The translations under genes and the position numbers were made by a program. Positions 36,799 to 45,311 of a DNA stretch of 64,000 nt are shown piece after piece; position 1 is the first letter of the stretch, and each line of letters opens with the position of its first letter. The notes beneath the pieces are model-generated. The model was not told the DNA's origin and did not search any database. It worked only from the letters and a program-made list of their open reading frames with translations. This DNA is from Streptomyces sp. NBC_00344 (GTDB lineage Bacteria > Actinomycetota > Actinomycetes > Streptomycetales > Streptomycetaceae): the NCBI RefSeq assembly GCF_036088315.1, contig NZ_CP107996.1, forward strand, positions 434,001-498,000. Direction: 5' to 3'.

Positions 36799-37263
36799 AT
36801 GACCGCAACGGACCCGGCACTGACCGCCCTCGCCCAGAGCTGGTGCGCGCTCTCCCTGCTGCACGGGCGGATCGAGGCACACATCGAACGCAGGCTGCAG
36901 GCGGACCACGGGCTGAGCGTGCGCGAGTACTCGTTGCTTGACGTGCTCAGCCGCCAGCACGACGGGGTGGGCGGCCATCTCCAGATGAAGCAGGTGGCGG
37001 ACGCGGTGGTTCTCAGTCAGTCCGCGACAACCCGCCTCGTCACGCGGATGGAGGACCGCGGCCTGCTCGCCCGTTACCTCTGCCCCACCGACCGGCGCGG
37101 CATCTACACCAATGTCACCGACTCCGGCCTGGAACTTCTCGAGCACGCCCGCCCCACCAACAACGCGGCGCTGCGTGCCGCACTCGACGAGGCGTCCGTG
37201 AATCCGGAACTCGCCCCTCTGGTCAGGGCCGTCGAGGCGGTGGAGACCACCGCCGCGGGCTGA
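36799..37263 (+). CDS. MarR-family transcriptional regulator
   Basis: A 154-residue winged-helix regulator: a dimer helix at the start, the HTH around LQMKQVADAVVLSQSATTRLVTRMEDRGLL, and the wing CPTDRRGIYTNVTDSG. MarR proteins usually repress exporters and are released by the exported ligand. ATG 36799 follows AGGAGG. It is divergent from the MFS exporter/aldo-keto reductase unit, which it probably controls together with its own gene. Confidence 0.9.
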   Translation: MTATDPALTALAQSWCALSLLHGRIEAHIERRLQADHGLSVREYSLLDVLSRQHDGVGGHLQMKQVADAVVLSQSATTRLVTRMEDRGLLARYLCPTDRRGIYTNVTDSGLELLEHARPTNNAALRAALDEASVNPELAPLVRAVEAVETTAAG

Positions 37264-37735
37264 GACCCATGGAAGCACCGCGCGGAGCACCGGCACCGGC
37301 CCTGCGACCCCTGCCGTCGCCGCCGCCCCTTCGTCCGAACGGTGACGTACGCGACACGACCGATGTGACAGCACCCGGACCGGGCCGCAGGACCGGCCGG
37401 ATGAGCCGCCTCGCACCGTGCTCGCCGAAACACCCGACGGGCGGGCTTGAATATCTATTTCTGCTGGTACAGAAATAGACCTGGGAAGCAACCAGGATCT
37501 GCGACATGGCGGTGTCAGCGGATATGCCCGCCGTGCCCCGCGGTCCGCAGCGTGCTACTGTCGTTACCAGTTGCAGTTGTGGTTCCCAAAGACTTCAAGT
37601 GCTCTCGTCGGCTTTCTGTGCTGATGAGCGCACTTTTGTATTTCCGGGGTATTCCGGACGGGGTAATCATCGCAGTGATGTGAGGATCGCACAGTGCGGT
37701 TCTCCGGGCTCTATTGCCCTGAAGGAGAGTTTGAC
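37264..37735. other. Long leader region upstream of the cold-shock gene
   Basis: About 470 bases, of which the last 230 are much more AT-rich than average (TTTGTATTTCC and similar). This is usual for the long untranslated leaders of cold-shock genes that refold at low temperature. It also contains the AT-rich palindrome at 37454-37479. A frame at 37506-37754 overlaps the cold-shock start and has poor codon use. Confidence 0.5.
37454..37479. promoter_or_regulatory. AT-rich perfect palindrome, candidate TetR-type operator
   Basis: TCTATTTCTG, six bases, CAGAAATAGA. Perfect ten-base arms with 30 percent GC are striking in this genome. It lies about 260 bases upstream of the cold-shock ATG, possibly over its promoter. 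The regulator is not encoded next to it. Confidence 0.55.
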
Positions 37736-37939
37736 ATGGCTACTGGCACCGTGAAGTGGTTCAACGCGGAAAAGGGTTTCGGCTTCATCGAGCAGGAGGG
37801 TGGCGGCGCTGACGTCTTCGCCCACTACTCGAACATCGCCGCGCAGGGCTTCCGCGAGCTCCAGGAAGGCCAGAAGGTGACCTTCGACGTCACGCAGGGC
37901 CAGAAGGGCCCGCAGGCGGAGAACATCGTCCCCGCCTGA
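37736..37939 (+). CDS. Cold-shock protein, CspA family
   Basis: A 67-residue single-domain OB-fold protein with both RNA-binding motifs, KGFGFIEQ (RNP1) and DVFAHYS (RNP2). It binds single-stranded RNA and prevents or melts structure, and is normally induced by cold. ATG 37736 follows GAAGGAGAG. The gene is followed by a strong terminator, then by a DEAD-box helicase gene on the same strand. These two functions commonly work together in cold-shock RNA remodelling. Confidence 0.95.
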   Translation: MATGTVKWFNAEKGFGFIEQEGGGADVFAHYSNIAAQGFRELQEGQKVTFDVTQGQKGPQAENIVPA

Positions 37940-37951
37940 CGCATGACACGC

Positions 37952-37987
37952 AGCTGGGGCCCGCACCTTGGGGTGCGGGCCCCAGCT
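37952..37987 (+). terminator. Hairpin terminator of the cold-shock gene
   Basis: A perfect 16-bp stem (AGCTGGGGCCCGCACC and complement) with a four-base TTGG loop lies 12 bases after the stop, followed by a T-rich tail. Confidence 0.85.
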
Positions 37988-38301
37988 CGTCGTTGTTCCC
38001 GGCCCCCTCCGGTCGCCTCCGAGGTCACGAGGCCCGCCCGGGACCGGAAGTGCTGACTGTTCCGTCCGAATCAGGTCGCACCGCTCCACACGTACGGACG
38101 CACTCCGTCCGAACACCTTGAGCCGGCATTTCATCCGCCTTAGCACGGAAGATGCCGGCCATTTCAATGTTTCCGGCTCGGCGCCTCACTGAATCGCCCG
38201 GCCAGGACTGCTTGTTTTCTTCGGCTCGTTCTTGCGATTCTTCGGCCATTGTTTCTCTGCCGAGAATTCCTCGATACGTGCCACATCGAGGGAGGATCCG
38301 C
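37988..38301 (+). other. Leader region of the DEAD-box helicase gene
   Basis: About 310 bases. It contains an eight-bp hairpin (GCCGGCAT at 38122-38129 with ATGCCGGC at 38152-38159), an AT-rich stretch, and a small hairpin next to the ribosome site (38269-38291). Long structured leaders are typical of cold-regulated helicase genes. No gene is seen within it. Confidence 0.45.
38269..38291 (+). promoter_or_regulatory. Hairpin abutting the helicase ribosome binding site
   Basis: CCTCGAT (38269-38275) can pair with ATCGAGG (38285-38291), whose last bases run into the GGGAGGA ribosome site. This could make translation temperature- or helicase-sensitive. The stem is only seven bp, so the role is speculative. 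Confidence 0.35.
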
Positions 38302-39843
38302 ATGGACCGCACAGCTCGCACGAACGACCGTTATTCACGCACCCGTACCGGCTCGGGCGCCGGACGCGGCGGCTATCGCTCGCAGGGGCAGAACCGCTCG
38401 GGCGCACCCGCCCGTTCCGGTGGCCCCAGCCGCTCCGGCGGCCGAGGCCGCCGGCCATCGGCACCGCAGGGCGAGTTCGCCCTGCCTGTCACCCTCACTC
38501 CGGGACTGCCGGCGGCCGCGACCTTCGCCGAGATGGCCATGCCTGCCGAGCTGCTGAAGACGCTCACCGCGCTGGGCGTCAGCCAGCCGTTCCCGATCCA
38601 GTCGGCCACGCTGCCGAACTCGCTGGCAGGCCGCGACGTGCTGGGCCGCGGGCGTACCGGATCGGGCAAGACCCTCGCCTTCGGCCTGGCGATGCTCGCC
38701 CGCACCTCCGGGCAGCGCGCGCAGCCCCGCCAGCCGCTGGCTCTGGTCCTCGTTCCCACCCGGGAGCTGGCCCAGCAGGTCACGGATGCGCTCACCCCGT
38801 ACGCCCGGTCGCTGAAGCTTCGGCTCGCCACCGTGGTCGGAGGCATGTCGATCGGCAGGCAGGCCAGTGCGCTGCGCGGCGGAGCCGAGATCGTCGTGGC
38901 GACGCCCGGCCGCCTCAAGGACCTCATCGAGCGCGGTGACTGCCGCCTCGACCGCGTCGCGATCACGGTGCTGGACGAGGCGGACCAGATGGCCGACATG
39001 GGCTTCATGCCCCAGGTCACCGAGCTCCTCGACCAGGTGCGCCCGGACGGCCAGCGGATGCTCTTCTCGGCGACCCTGGACCGTAACGTCGATCTCCTGG
39101 TCCGCCGCTATCTGCACGACCCGGTGGTCCACTCGGTCGACCCCTCCGCGGGCGCCGTCACCACGATGGAGCACCACGTCCTGCACATCCACGGGGCCGA
39201 CAAGTACGCCGCGACCACGGAAATCGCCGCCCGCGACGGGCGGGTGCTGATGTTCCTCGACACCAAGCACGCCGTTGACCAGCTCACCAAGCACCTCCTC
39301 AACAGCGGTGTCCGCGCCGCCGCACTGCACGGCGGCAAGTCACAGCCGCAGCGCACCCGGACGCTCGCGCAGTTCAAGACCGGCCATGTCACGGTGCTGG
39401 TGGCCACCAATGTCGCGGCCCGTGGCATCCACATCGACAACCTCGACCTGGTGGTCAACGTCGACCCGCCGAGCGACCACAAGGACTATCTGCACCGCGG
39501 TGGGCGCACCGCCCGCGCCGGCGAGTCCGGCAGCGTGGTCACTCTCGTGCTGCCCAACCAGCGGCGGGAGATGACCCGTCTGATGGCCGATGCCGGGATC
39601 ACCCCGCAGGTCGCGCAGGTGCGCTCCGGCGAAGCCGAGCTGAGCCGCATCACCGGTGCCCAGGCCCCCTCCGGTGTGCCGGTCACCATCTCGTCACCGG
39701 TCTCCGACCGGCCGAAGGGCGGCTCCTCATCGGCTCGCGGCAGGCGCAGCCGCCCCGCCCAGGCCCGCCGTTCCTCCGGCTCCTCCTCGCGGGGCCGTAC
39801 GGGCAACCCTCCCCAGCAGTCCTCGTTCAAGAACGTCGCCTGA
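38302..39843 (+). CDS. DEAD-box RNA helicase
   Basis: A 513-residue helicase. After a basic Arg/Gly/Ser-rich N-terminus (1-55) come the Q motif (PFPIQS), motif I GRTGSGKT (117-124), motif Ia PTRELAQQ, DEAD (225-228), SAT in LFSATL, and the second RecA domain with motif V-VI residues ATNVAARGIHI and HRGGRTARAGESG. The C-terminus is again Arg/Ser-rich and would bind RNA non-specifically. It unwinds RNA with ATP, probably in ribosome assembly or cold-shock translation. ATG 38302 follows GGGAGGA. A terminator follows the stop. Confidence 0.95.
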   Translation: MDRTARTNDRYSRTRTGSGAGRGGYRSQGQNRSGAPARSGGPSRSGGRGRRPSAPQGEFALPVTLTPGLPAAATFAEMAMPAELLKTLTALGVSQPFPIQSATLPNSLAGRDVLGRGRTGSGKTLAFGLAMLARTSGQRAQPRQPLALVLVPTRELAQQVTDALTPYARSLKLRLATVVGGMSIGRQASALRGGAEIVVATPGRLKDLIERGDCRLDRVAITVLDEADQMADMGFMPQVTELLDQVRPDGQRMLFSATLDRNVDLLVRRYLHDPVVHSVDPSAGAVTTMEHHVLHIHGADKYAATTEIAARDGRVLMFLDTKHAVDQLTKHLLNSGVRAAALHGGKSQPQRTRTLAQFKTGHVTVLVATNVAARGIHIDNLDLVVNVDPPSDHKDYLHRGGRTARAGESGSVVTLVLPNQRREMTRLMADAGITPQVAQVRSGEAELSRITGAQAPSGVPVTISSPVSDRPKGGSSSARGRRSRPAQARRSSGSSSRGRTGNPPQQSSFKNVA

Positions 39844-39858
39844 TCCCTGGGCTCCTTC

Positions 39859-39902
39859 GCGCGTCGCCGCACCTCCCCTTTCCGGGCGGGGCGGCGACGC
39901 GC
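39859..39902 (+). terminator. Hairpin terminator of the helicase gene
   Basis: A 12-bp stem (GCGCGTCGCCGC and complement) encloses a 20-base loop that can pair further, and is followed by TTTCGTGTT. Confidence 0.75.
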
Positions 39903-40183
39903 TTTCGTGTTCCCGGCGCCGGCGCCCCGGCTCTCTTCCGTGCGAATCCCTCTCCGCCCCGCGCTCCGAGCGGCACGATGTCCCTCACGGAAACGGGCAG
40001 GGGAGGGCGGTGCGGCGGATGCGGCGGGCACCGCGCACCCGGTGATCTGGACCTGCGCTCCCGAGCAGGCGCACCTGCCCTGAGGGCTTCCGCGCCGTCA
40101 CGGGCGGCACCGGAGAATGCGGCAGGCGGCGGGGAGCGGTTGCCGCTCCACGCCGCCTGGTGTCCCGGACTCCGGGCGACCCG

Positions 40184-41065
40184 TCAGCAACTCAGGTTGG
40201 AACCCGCGGTGGTTCCCAGGATCTGAACGAATCGCTGGTAGTTGTCGATCCTGCTCTGCACCTGCGCCGGGTTGCCTCCGTTGCACTCGATGCTGCCGTT
40301 GATGCTGCGGATCGTCTCACCGAATCCGGCGCCGTTGACCATCGCGTTGTGCGGGGTCATCGTGCCGGGGCCGGACTGCGTGTTCCAGTACCAGAGGCCG
40401 GTCTTCCAGGCCACGGCCGCATCGGTCTGCACCAGACCCGGGTTGTCGAGCAGGTCGATGCCCAGAGCGTCTCCCGCGGCCTTGTAGTTGAAGTTCCAGC
40501 TCAGCTGTATGGGTCCGCGTCCGTAGTAGGCGGACTGGCCCGCCGGGCAGCCGTACGGCTGGGATGCATCGCAGTAGTGAGGATAGTTGGCGGTGTTCTG
40601 CTCGACGATGTAGACGAGCCCGCCGGTCTCGTGGCTGACGTTGGCCAGAAAGGCAGCCGCTTCCTGCTTCTTGACCGTGTCGCTGCCGGTGTTCGCGAAG
40701 GCGGGGTAGGCGCTCAGTGCCGCGGTGAGCCCGCTGTACGTGTAGAAGGAATTGCGGTTCGGGAACATCTGGTTGAACTGGGCCTCACTCACCACGAAGC
40801 CCGAGTCGGCGGGCGGCTCGGTGCCGCCGCCGCACGATCCCTGGTCCGCCCACACATCCGCGGAACCGGGGGTCTCGTTCTGGGTCCACCACTTCGCCGA
40901 CCAGTTGTGTCCGTTGTACGAGGCAACCAGGCCGCCGGTGTACACGGAGGAGGAGTTCCAGGCAGTGGCGCAGGTGGCCGCCGACGCCGAGGGCATCGGC
41001 AGAAACGCGGCAAGGCCGATGGCCGCCGACAGAGCGGTGAGTAGAGCTGCGATACGTCGTGACAC
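40184..41065 (-). CDS. Secreted GH19 chitinase with N-terminal chitin-binding module
   Basis: A 293-residue exported enzyme: signal peptide 1-29, a CBM5/12-type module with aromatic residues (WNSSSVYTGGLVASYNGHNWSA, about 32-75), a short Gly/Pro linker, and a GH19 domain. The catalytic glutamates are Glu146 in NVSHETGG and Glu155 in YIVEQNT; YYGRGPIQLSWNFNY is the family signature. It cuts chitin outside the cell. GTG 41065 follows AAGGAGT. Upstream lie two repeats of the chitinase/DasR type (41138-41165), predicting induction by chitin and control by N-acetylglucosamine. Confidence 0.93.
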   Translation of the reverse strand: MSRRIAALLTALSAAIGLAAFLPMPSASAATCATAWNSSSVYTGGLVASYNGHNWSAKWWTQNETPGSADVWADQGSCGGGTEPPADSGFVVSEAQFNQMFPNRNSFYTYSGLTAALSAYPAFANTGSDTVKKQEAAAFLANVSHETGGLVYIVEQNTANYPHYCDASQPYGCPAGQSAYYGRGPIQLSWNFNYKAAGDALGIDLLDNPGLVQTDAAVAWKTGLWYWNTQSGPGTMTPHNAMVNGAGFGETIRSINGSIECNGGNPAQVQSRIDNYQRFVQILGTTAGSNLSC

Positions 41066-41137
41066 GTGATCACTCCTTCGCGCGGCACACCGGCACGACG
41101 ATGTCCGCTTGTGGGGGTGTAGGCACTCAAGCGCCTA

Positions 41138-41165
41138 TGGTCTGAACCTGTCAAGGTCTAGACCA
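41138..41165 (-). promoter_or_regulatory. DasR/chitinase-type operator pair
   Basis: Reading towards the chitinase gene the sequence is TGGTCTAGACCT, four bases, then AGGTTCAGACCA. The first copy matches the TGGTCnAGACCT repeats known at Streptomyces chitinase promoters and is close to the DasR site; the second is an inverted variant. TTGACA, a possible -35, lies between them. Confidence 0.75.
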
Positions 41166-41268
41166 ACACTGATGCACGCGTCAGGCAGGACACCCCGGCG
41201 CTGGCCCGGCGCGAAGCCGGCCGAGCCGGGGCTCGCTATGGTCGTCCCACCACGGTTTGGAGGATCTG

Positions 41269-42030
41269 TTGCACGCTGTCGCCCTGCCTCTGTTCGATCC
41301 CGGCGCCGGCCAGGGAGCACGTCAGTTCGCCGAACTGGGCCTGGCTCTCGTGCTGTCCACGTTCATCGGCGCCGAACGCGCGACCAGGCAGAAGAGTGCC
41401 GGGCTGCGCACCCACACGCTGGTCGGCGTGGGCAGCGCGCTGTTCATGGTGGTGTCGCAGTACGGCTTCAGCGCCGTTCTGACGCTGCACAACGTCTCCT
41501 TCGACCCCTCGCGGCTGGCTGCCCAAGTGGTCTCCGGTATCGGCTTCATCGGCGGCGGTCTCATCTTCGTGCGCAGGGATGCCGTGCGAGGTCTGACCAC
41601 GGCTGCCACCGTCTGGCTCACCTGTGCCATCGGTATGGCGTGCGGCGGAGGTCTGCCGCTGCTGGCGGTCGGGGCAACTCTGGTGCACTTCGTGGTGGCC
41701 CAGGGTTACCCCTGGGCCACACGCCGGATCCCCGCCTTCGCCACATCGGAGCAGACCAGACTGCATCTCGCGTACCGGATCGGCACGAGCGTGCTGACCC
41801 GCATTCTGGAGCACACCACCGCCCAGGGCTTCCAGGTGGTGCAGGTCAGGGTCGACCACCCGGCCGGTACGTCACCCCGGGAGACCGAAGCGGGGCATGA
41901 CGAGGCCGGCACCGTCTTCGTCCAGCTGGACGTCGAGGGCACCGGCAGTGTGCATCAGCTGGTCGCCGAGCTGTCCGAGTTCGACGACGTGCTGAGCATC
42001 TCCTCCATCAAGGACGAACTCGCGGACTGA
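41269..42030 (+). CDS. MgtC/SapB-family membrane protein
   Basis: A 253-residue protein with about four membrane helices in the first 150 residues and a soluble ACT-like C-terminal domain (about 165-253). The MgtC block is TFIGAERATRQKSAGLRTHTLVGVGSAL, and GIGFIGGGLIFVRRDAVRGLTTAATVWLTCAIGMACG follows as separate helices. MgtC proteins affect growth at low magnesium and regulate the ATP synthase in some pathogens. A TTG at 41269 is preceded by GGAGG and is chosen over the TTG at 41257, which lies inside that site. A very strong terminator follows. Confidence 0.82.
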   Translation: MHAVALPLFDPGAGQGARQFAELGLALVLSTFIGAERATRQKSAGLRTHTLVGVGSALFMVVSQYGFSAVLTLHNVSFDPSRLAAQVVSGIGFIGGGLIFVRRDAVRGLTTAATVWLTCAIGMACGGGLPLLAVGATLVHFVVAQGYPWATRRIPAFATSEQTRLHLAYRIGTSVLTRILEHTTAQGFQVVQVRVDHPAGTSPRETEAGHDEAGTVFVQLDVEGTGSVHQLVAELSEFDDVLSISSIKDELAD

Positions 42031-42053
42031 TCCGGGACCTGGCATCCGCACGA

Positions 42054-42104
42054 CGGCGCCGGGTGGTGGAGCCCAGCATGGCTGGGCTCCACCACCCGGC
42101 GCCG
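42054..42104. terminator. Very strong bidirectional hairpin
   Basis: A perfect 24-bp stem with a three-base loop (ATG) lies 23 bases after the MgtC-like gene and faces the convergent antitoxin-like gene. Confidence 0.85.
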
Positions 42105-42172
42105 GATCGCCGTACACGACAGTTTCGGACGTGAACAGCGCTCGACCGGGACGGCCGCAGCAGGACGTTCGG

Positions 42173-42367
42173 TCAGGCGCGGGGCGGGCCGCCCTGGTCA
42201 CGGTCGGTGCCGAGCCGGTCCTTCAGCTGGTCCTGGCCGGTGTCGACCTGGCCGCTGTACTTGCCCTCGGTCTTCTTGTCGACGGCGTCGCCTGCCTTGT
42301 CGACACCCTTACCTGCCTGGTCCTCATGGCCCTTCATCATGTTCTTGAGCTTGTCCATCATGGACAT
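42173..42367 (-). CDS. MT0933-like antitoxin-type small protein
   Basis: A 64-residue, highly charged, helical protein: MDKLKNMMKGHEDQAGKGVD, then KAGDAVDKKTEGKYSGQVDTG. This matches the MT0933/Rv0909 antitoxin-like family, which is also reminiscent of CsbD-type stress proteins. No toxin gene lies next to it, so I do not assign a toxin-antitoxin role. ATG 42367 follows AGAGGA. The neighbouring genes include a PRC-barrel stress protein. Confidence 0.75.
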   Translation of the reverse strand: MSMMDKLKNMMKGHEDQAGKGVDKAGDAVDKKTEGKYSGQVDTGQDQLKDRLGTDRDQGGPPRA

Positions 42368-42406
42368 GAGTCATCCTCTCACCGCGATTCCCCCACCCCT
42401 CCAGGG

Positions 42407-43057
42407 TCACCGCACTTCGCCCGGTTCGCATCCGGGCGAAGCTCCGCCCGCCGGGCCCCGGCGGACCCAGATGAGCATCAGCACCGAGGAGGCCGCCGCG
42501 AAGGCACACCAGGTGGATGCGAACTCGAGCCGCCACAGCAGCAGACAGACTGCCGCCCCGGCCGCCGTCACAGCGCCCAACAGGCGCAGCAGCGGATCAC
42601 CCGCGAGAAGCAGCGAGCCGATGGTGGCAACGAGATAGCCGACGATCACCAGCGAGGGATCCGGCAGATGAACGGCGTACCCGACGGTGTGGCCGCGGAC
42701 TTCGGCCATGACCGGCCTGCGCGCCATGCAGATCGCCAGGGTCGCAGCGGCGGCCAGCCCGGCCGCGGCCGGCAGGACGAGGCGGCGCCGTGCGGACCGC
42801 GGGGCGGCGAGGAGCACGCCGAGCGGCACCCACAGGGCGAGCAGCGGCAGAGCGATCACGGCCCAGGCGGTGACGTCCGCGCCGGTACCGCCGCCGGAAC
42901 GCCAGACGGCCGATTCGACGATCTGGTGGATTCCCAGCAGCAACGGCAGCGCGGCGAGGGGCAGATCCCTGGCCCTGCGAACCCGCACCAGGCAAGCCAC
43001 CCCGATCGCGGCGATAGCGGAGCCCGCCGCGAGGTCGGCCGTCGCGCTCCAGCACAT
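42407..43057 (-). CDS. DUF6629-like integral membrane protein
   Basis: A 216-residue protein with about seven hydrophobic helices. The start MCWSATADLAAGSAIAAIG is typical of actinobacterial proteins annotated as DUF6629. It contains the conserved-looking GIHQIVESAVW between helices 2 and 3. Function is unknown. ATG 43057 has a strong AGGAGG site. It follows a DUF1275 gene on the same strand with an 87-base gap, so the two may be co-transcribed. Confidence 0.7.
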   Translation of the reverse strand: MCWSATADLAAGSAIAAIGVACLVRVRRARDLPLAALPLLLGIHQIVESAVWRSGGGTGADVTAWAVIALPLLALWVPLGVLLAAPRSARRRLVLPAAAGLAAAATLAICMARRPVMAEVRGHTVGYAVHLPDPSLVIVGYLVATIGSLLLAGDPLLRLLGAVTAAGAAVCLLLWRLEFASTWCAFAAASSVLMLIWVRRGPAGGASPGCEPGEVR

Positions 43058-43144
43058 GACGCCTCCTGGATCCGGAAAAGACCGGCACGGTGCACGCAGC
43101 GCGGGGACCAGCCCCCGGATGCGCGCTCCGCGGCGGTGGGCTTC

Positions 43145-43858
43145 TCATGTCCCGCGTCTGCGCGGTCCCTTCGACATGGCGAGGATCAGCGCGGTGGCCG
43201 TGAGAAGGGGCGGGGGCAACGCGGCCCATGCCGGATCCCAGGTATGGAGCGCCGCCGCACCGACCGCGCCCACGACCAGTGCGACGACCCGGGCAGCGGC
43301 GACGAGACCGCCGGCCGGACTGATCAGCAGATTGCTCAGGGTGCTGGTGAAGTACGTCGTCGGCGCACCGCCCGGGCCCGCGGCGAGCATCGCTCCGGTC
43401 TGCAGCCCCATGGCCACGGCCAGCACGGCGATCAGAGCGCCCCGCTCGGCACCGTCCGGTCTGCCCCCGACGACTGCCCAGACCACGCCGAGAACGGCGA
43501 GGACGAACGTCTCGACGGCGAGACAGGCGTACACGCCACCGGTCCACCATCCGCGACCCACGCTCCCGCCGGGCCCGGTCCTGTTTCCATCAGCGCCAAG
43601 GTGGTTGACCGGGCGGAGGACCCGGCCGGTGACGACCACCGCCACGGAGAATCCGGCCAGCGCGACCAGGGCGAATCCCGCATCCCCCGGTGACCGGCTC
43701 CCGAGGCCGATCGCCAGCAGGACGAGGTTGCCGGTCATGACTCCGGCGAAGACGTGACCCAGCGCGATGAACGCCAGGGCGTCCACCGAACCCGAAGCGG
43801 CGGTGAGCAGAACCAGCGCCGTGTCGCGGGAGCGGCCGGCAGAGCTATTTCTGGGCAC
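43145..43858 (-). CDS. YoaK/DUF1275-family membrane protein
   Basis: A 237-residue membrane protein with six predicted helices. The block LTAASGSVDALAFIALGHVFAGVMTGNLVLLAIG is split over the first helix pair and is the hallmark of the YoaK/DUF1275 family; a second hallmark is FTSTLSNLL near residue 170. Function is unknown. GTG 43858 has a GGAGG site. Confidence 0.83.
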   Translation of the reverse strand: MPRNSSAGRSRDTALVLLTAASGSVDALAFIALGHVFAGVMTGNLVLLAIGLGSRSPGDAGFALVALAGFSVAVVVTGRVLRPVNHLGADGNRTGPGGSVGRGWWTGGVYACLAVETFVLAVLGVVWAVVGGRPDGAERGALIAVLAVAMGLQTGAMLAAGPGGAPTTYFTSTLSNLLISPAGGLVAAARVVALVVGAVGAAALHTWDPAWAALPPPLLTATALILAMSKGPRRRGT

Positions 43859-44161
43859 GATCAGCCTCCACGCCCATGCTCTCCGCTGAACGCGCCGACC
43901 ACAACGCCGCGATGCCCTGGTTCGGCAAGCAGGCCTCCCCCATCAGCGGGACCAGCCACCCGAATGGCGTATATGGGTCATATCGTCGCAAGATGGATGA
44001 CCAGGGGGCACTGAGCGCCCTCCTCGCCTCGCGCGGCAGCCGTCCCGTTCCGTCCATGGTTGCCGGGAGGCGGGACAGAGGACCCGATGGAAGGACGCGC
44101 GATTCCCCGGGCGGGGGCCAGCCGACCCCTTGCCGGACCACGCACAAGGGAGTGATCACTA
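43859..44161. other. Divergent intergenic region before the PRC-barrel gene
   Basis: About 300 bases. It contains an AT-rich small palindrome, ATATG-GGT-CATAT (43970-43982), that might be an operator or promoter element. No gene is evident. Confidence 0.4.
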
Positions 44162-45139
44162 ATGGCAGCCGACTTCCGCAGCCCCGATGAGTTGACCGGT
44201 CTCACGGTCTACGACGTCGCCGGGGACAAGATCGGCGGCGTCGAGCAGATCTACCTCGACGACCAGAGCGGTAAGCCCGAGTGGGCAACCGTCAAGACCG
44301 GCCTTTTCGGCAGCAAGGAGACCTTCGTCCCCCTCGAAGGGGCACGGCGCGAGGGCGATGCCCTGCACATTCCGCACGCGAAGGAACTCGTCAAGGGCGC
44401 GCCGCGCCTGGACGCCGAACAGCACCTCGACCTCGTGCAGGAACAGGAACTCTACGAGCACTACGGCCTCAGCAGGCCCGGTCAGGCAAGCGGCGCCCCC
44501 GGCGTCGGCGGCAACCGTCCGACCATGCCGCTGCACGGCAAGGCAGCGGATACCGCGGGAACCCGGGACGCGAAGAGCGGATCGGCCGACGCCGACATGC
44601 GCGACACCGACGGCGCCAAGGACACGTCGGGAGCCGGCATGTACGGCGGGCTTGCCGGTTCCGGCACGACAGCGGGTGCCGTCGGAGCGGACACCGCTTC
44701 CGGGACTCGTGGCGCCCAGGGCATGACGGGCCGCATGGGTGACGAGGAAATCGTCCGTTCCGAGGAGCAGCTGCGGGTCGGCACCGAGGAACACGAATCG
44801 GGCCGGGCGCACCTGCGCAAGGTCGTCGTCACCGAGAACGTCACCACCACCGTCCCCGTCAGCCACGAAGAGGTCCATCTGGTGCGGGAGCCGATCAAGG
44901 ACGGCGACCGTAAAGCGGCAGGCCGCACCCGGATCGGCGAGGCCGAGACCGAGGTGATCCTGCACGCCGAACAGGCCGTTGTACGCAAGGAGGCTGTGGC
45001 CGTGGAGCGGGTGCACATGGAAACCCAGAAGGTGACCGAGCAGCAGGAGGTCTCTGCCGAGCTCCGCAAGGAGCAGATCGAGTACGACGACGGTCAGAGC
45101 AAGCAGATGCGTGACGAGAAGAAGGGCCCCCGCCACTGA
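44162..45139 (+). CDS. PRC-barrel and DUF2382 stress-type protein
   Basis: A 325-residue acidic soluble protein. A PRC-barrel domain occupies about residues 8-85 (LTGLTVYDVAGDKIGGVEQIYLDD), followed by a long Gly/Ala/Thr-rich linker and a C-terminal DUF2382 domain (EIVRSEEQLRVG, LRKVVVTENVTTTVPVSHEEVHLVREPI). Proteins of this plan are widespread in stress-exposed bacteria and may act in desiccation or envelope stress; the mechanism is unknown. ATG 44162 has AAGGGAG ten bases upstream. Confidence 0.87.
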   Translation: MAADFRSPDELTGLTVYDVAGDKIGGVEQIYLDDQSGKPEWATVKTGLFGSKETFVPLEGARREGDALHIPHAKELVKGAPRLDAEQHLDLVQEQELYEHYGLSRPGQASGAPGVGGNRPTMPLHGKAADTAGTRDAKSGSADADMRDTDGAKDTSGAGMYGGLAGSGTTAGAVGADTASGTRGAQGMTGRMGDEEIVRSEEQLRVGTEEHESGRAHLRKVVVTENVTTTVPVSHEEVHLVREPIKDGDRKAAGRTRIGEAETEVILHAEQAVVRKEAVAVERVHMETQKVTEQQEVSAELRKEQIEYDDGQSKQMRDEKKGPRH

Positions 45140-45311
45140 GGCGCCGGGCCAGGAGCGTGGCGGCAGAGTCCGCCTCGCGATCGCACGGTCAGCAGCCCGA
45201 GGGTGGTGTGTCTTCCGAGTGGAGACGCACCACCTTCGTCCTGCGTGTGTGCCGGTGCCGTCGAACGCCGCGTGCCCGGCCGGGATCACCGGACAGCCAT
45301 AGGGTCGGCAC

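Noticed and set aside
37506..37754. 82-codon frame in the cold-shock leader
   Set aside because: It overlaps the start of the cold-shock gene, has poor codon use and lies in an AT-rich untranslated leader.
42173..42367. Toxin-antitoxin module around the MT0933-like gene
   Set aside because: No toxin-like gene adjoins it, and such proteins are often solitary in Streptomyces.
42131..43693. 520-codon plus-strand open frame
   Set aside because: It runs opposite three membrane or antitoxin-like genes with good ribosome sites and consists of charged low-complexity sequence.
43970..43982. Sigma-B-type promoter at the PRC-barrel gene
   Set aside because: The GGGTCAT sequence does not fit the GGGTAY -10 and no matching -35 was found; it is listed only as a small palindrome.
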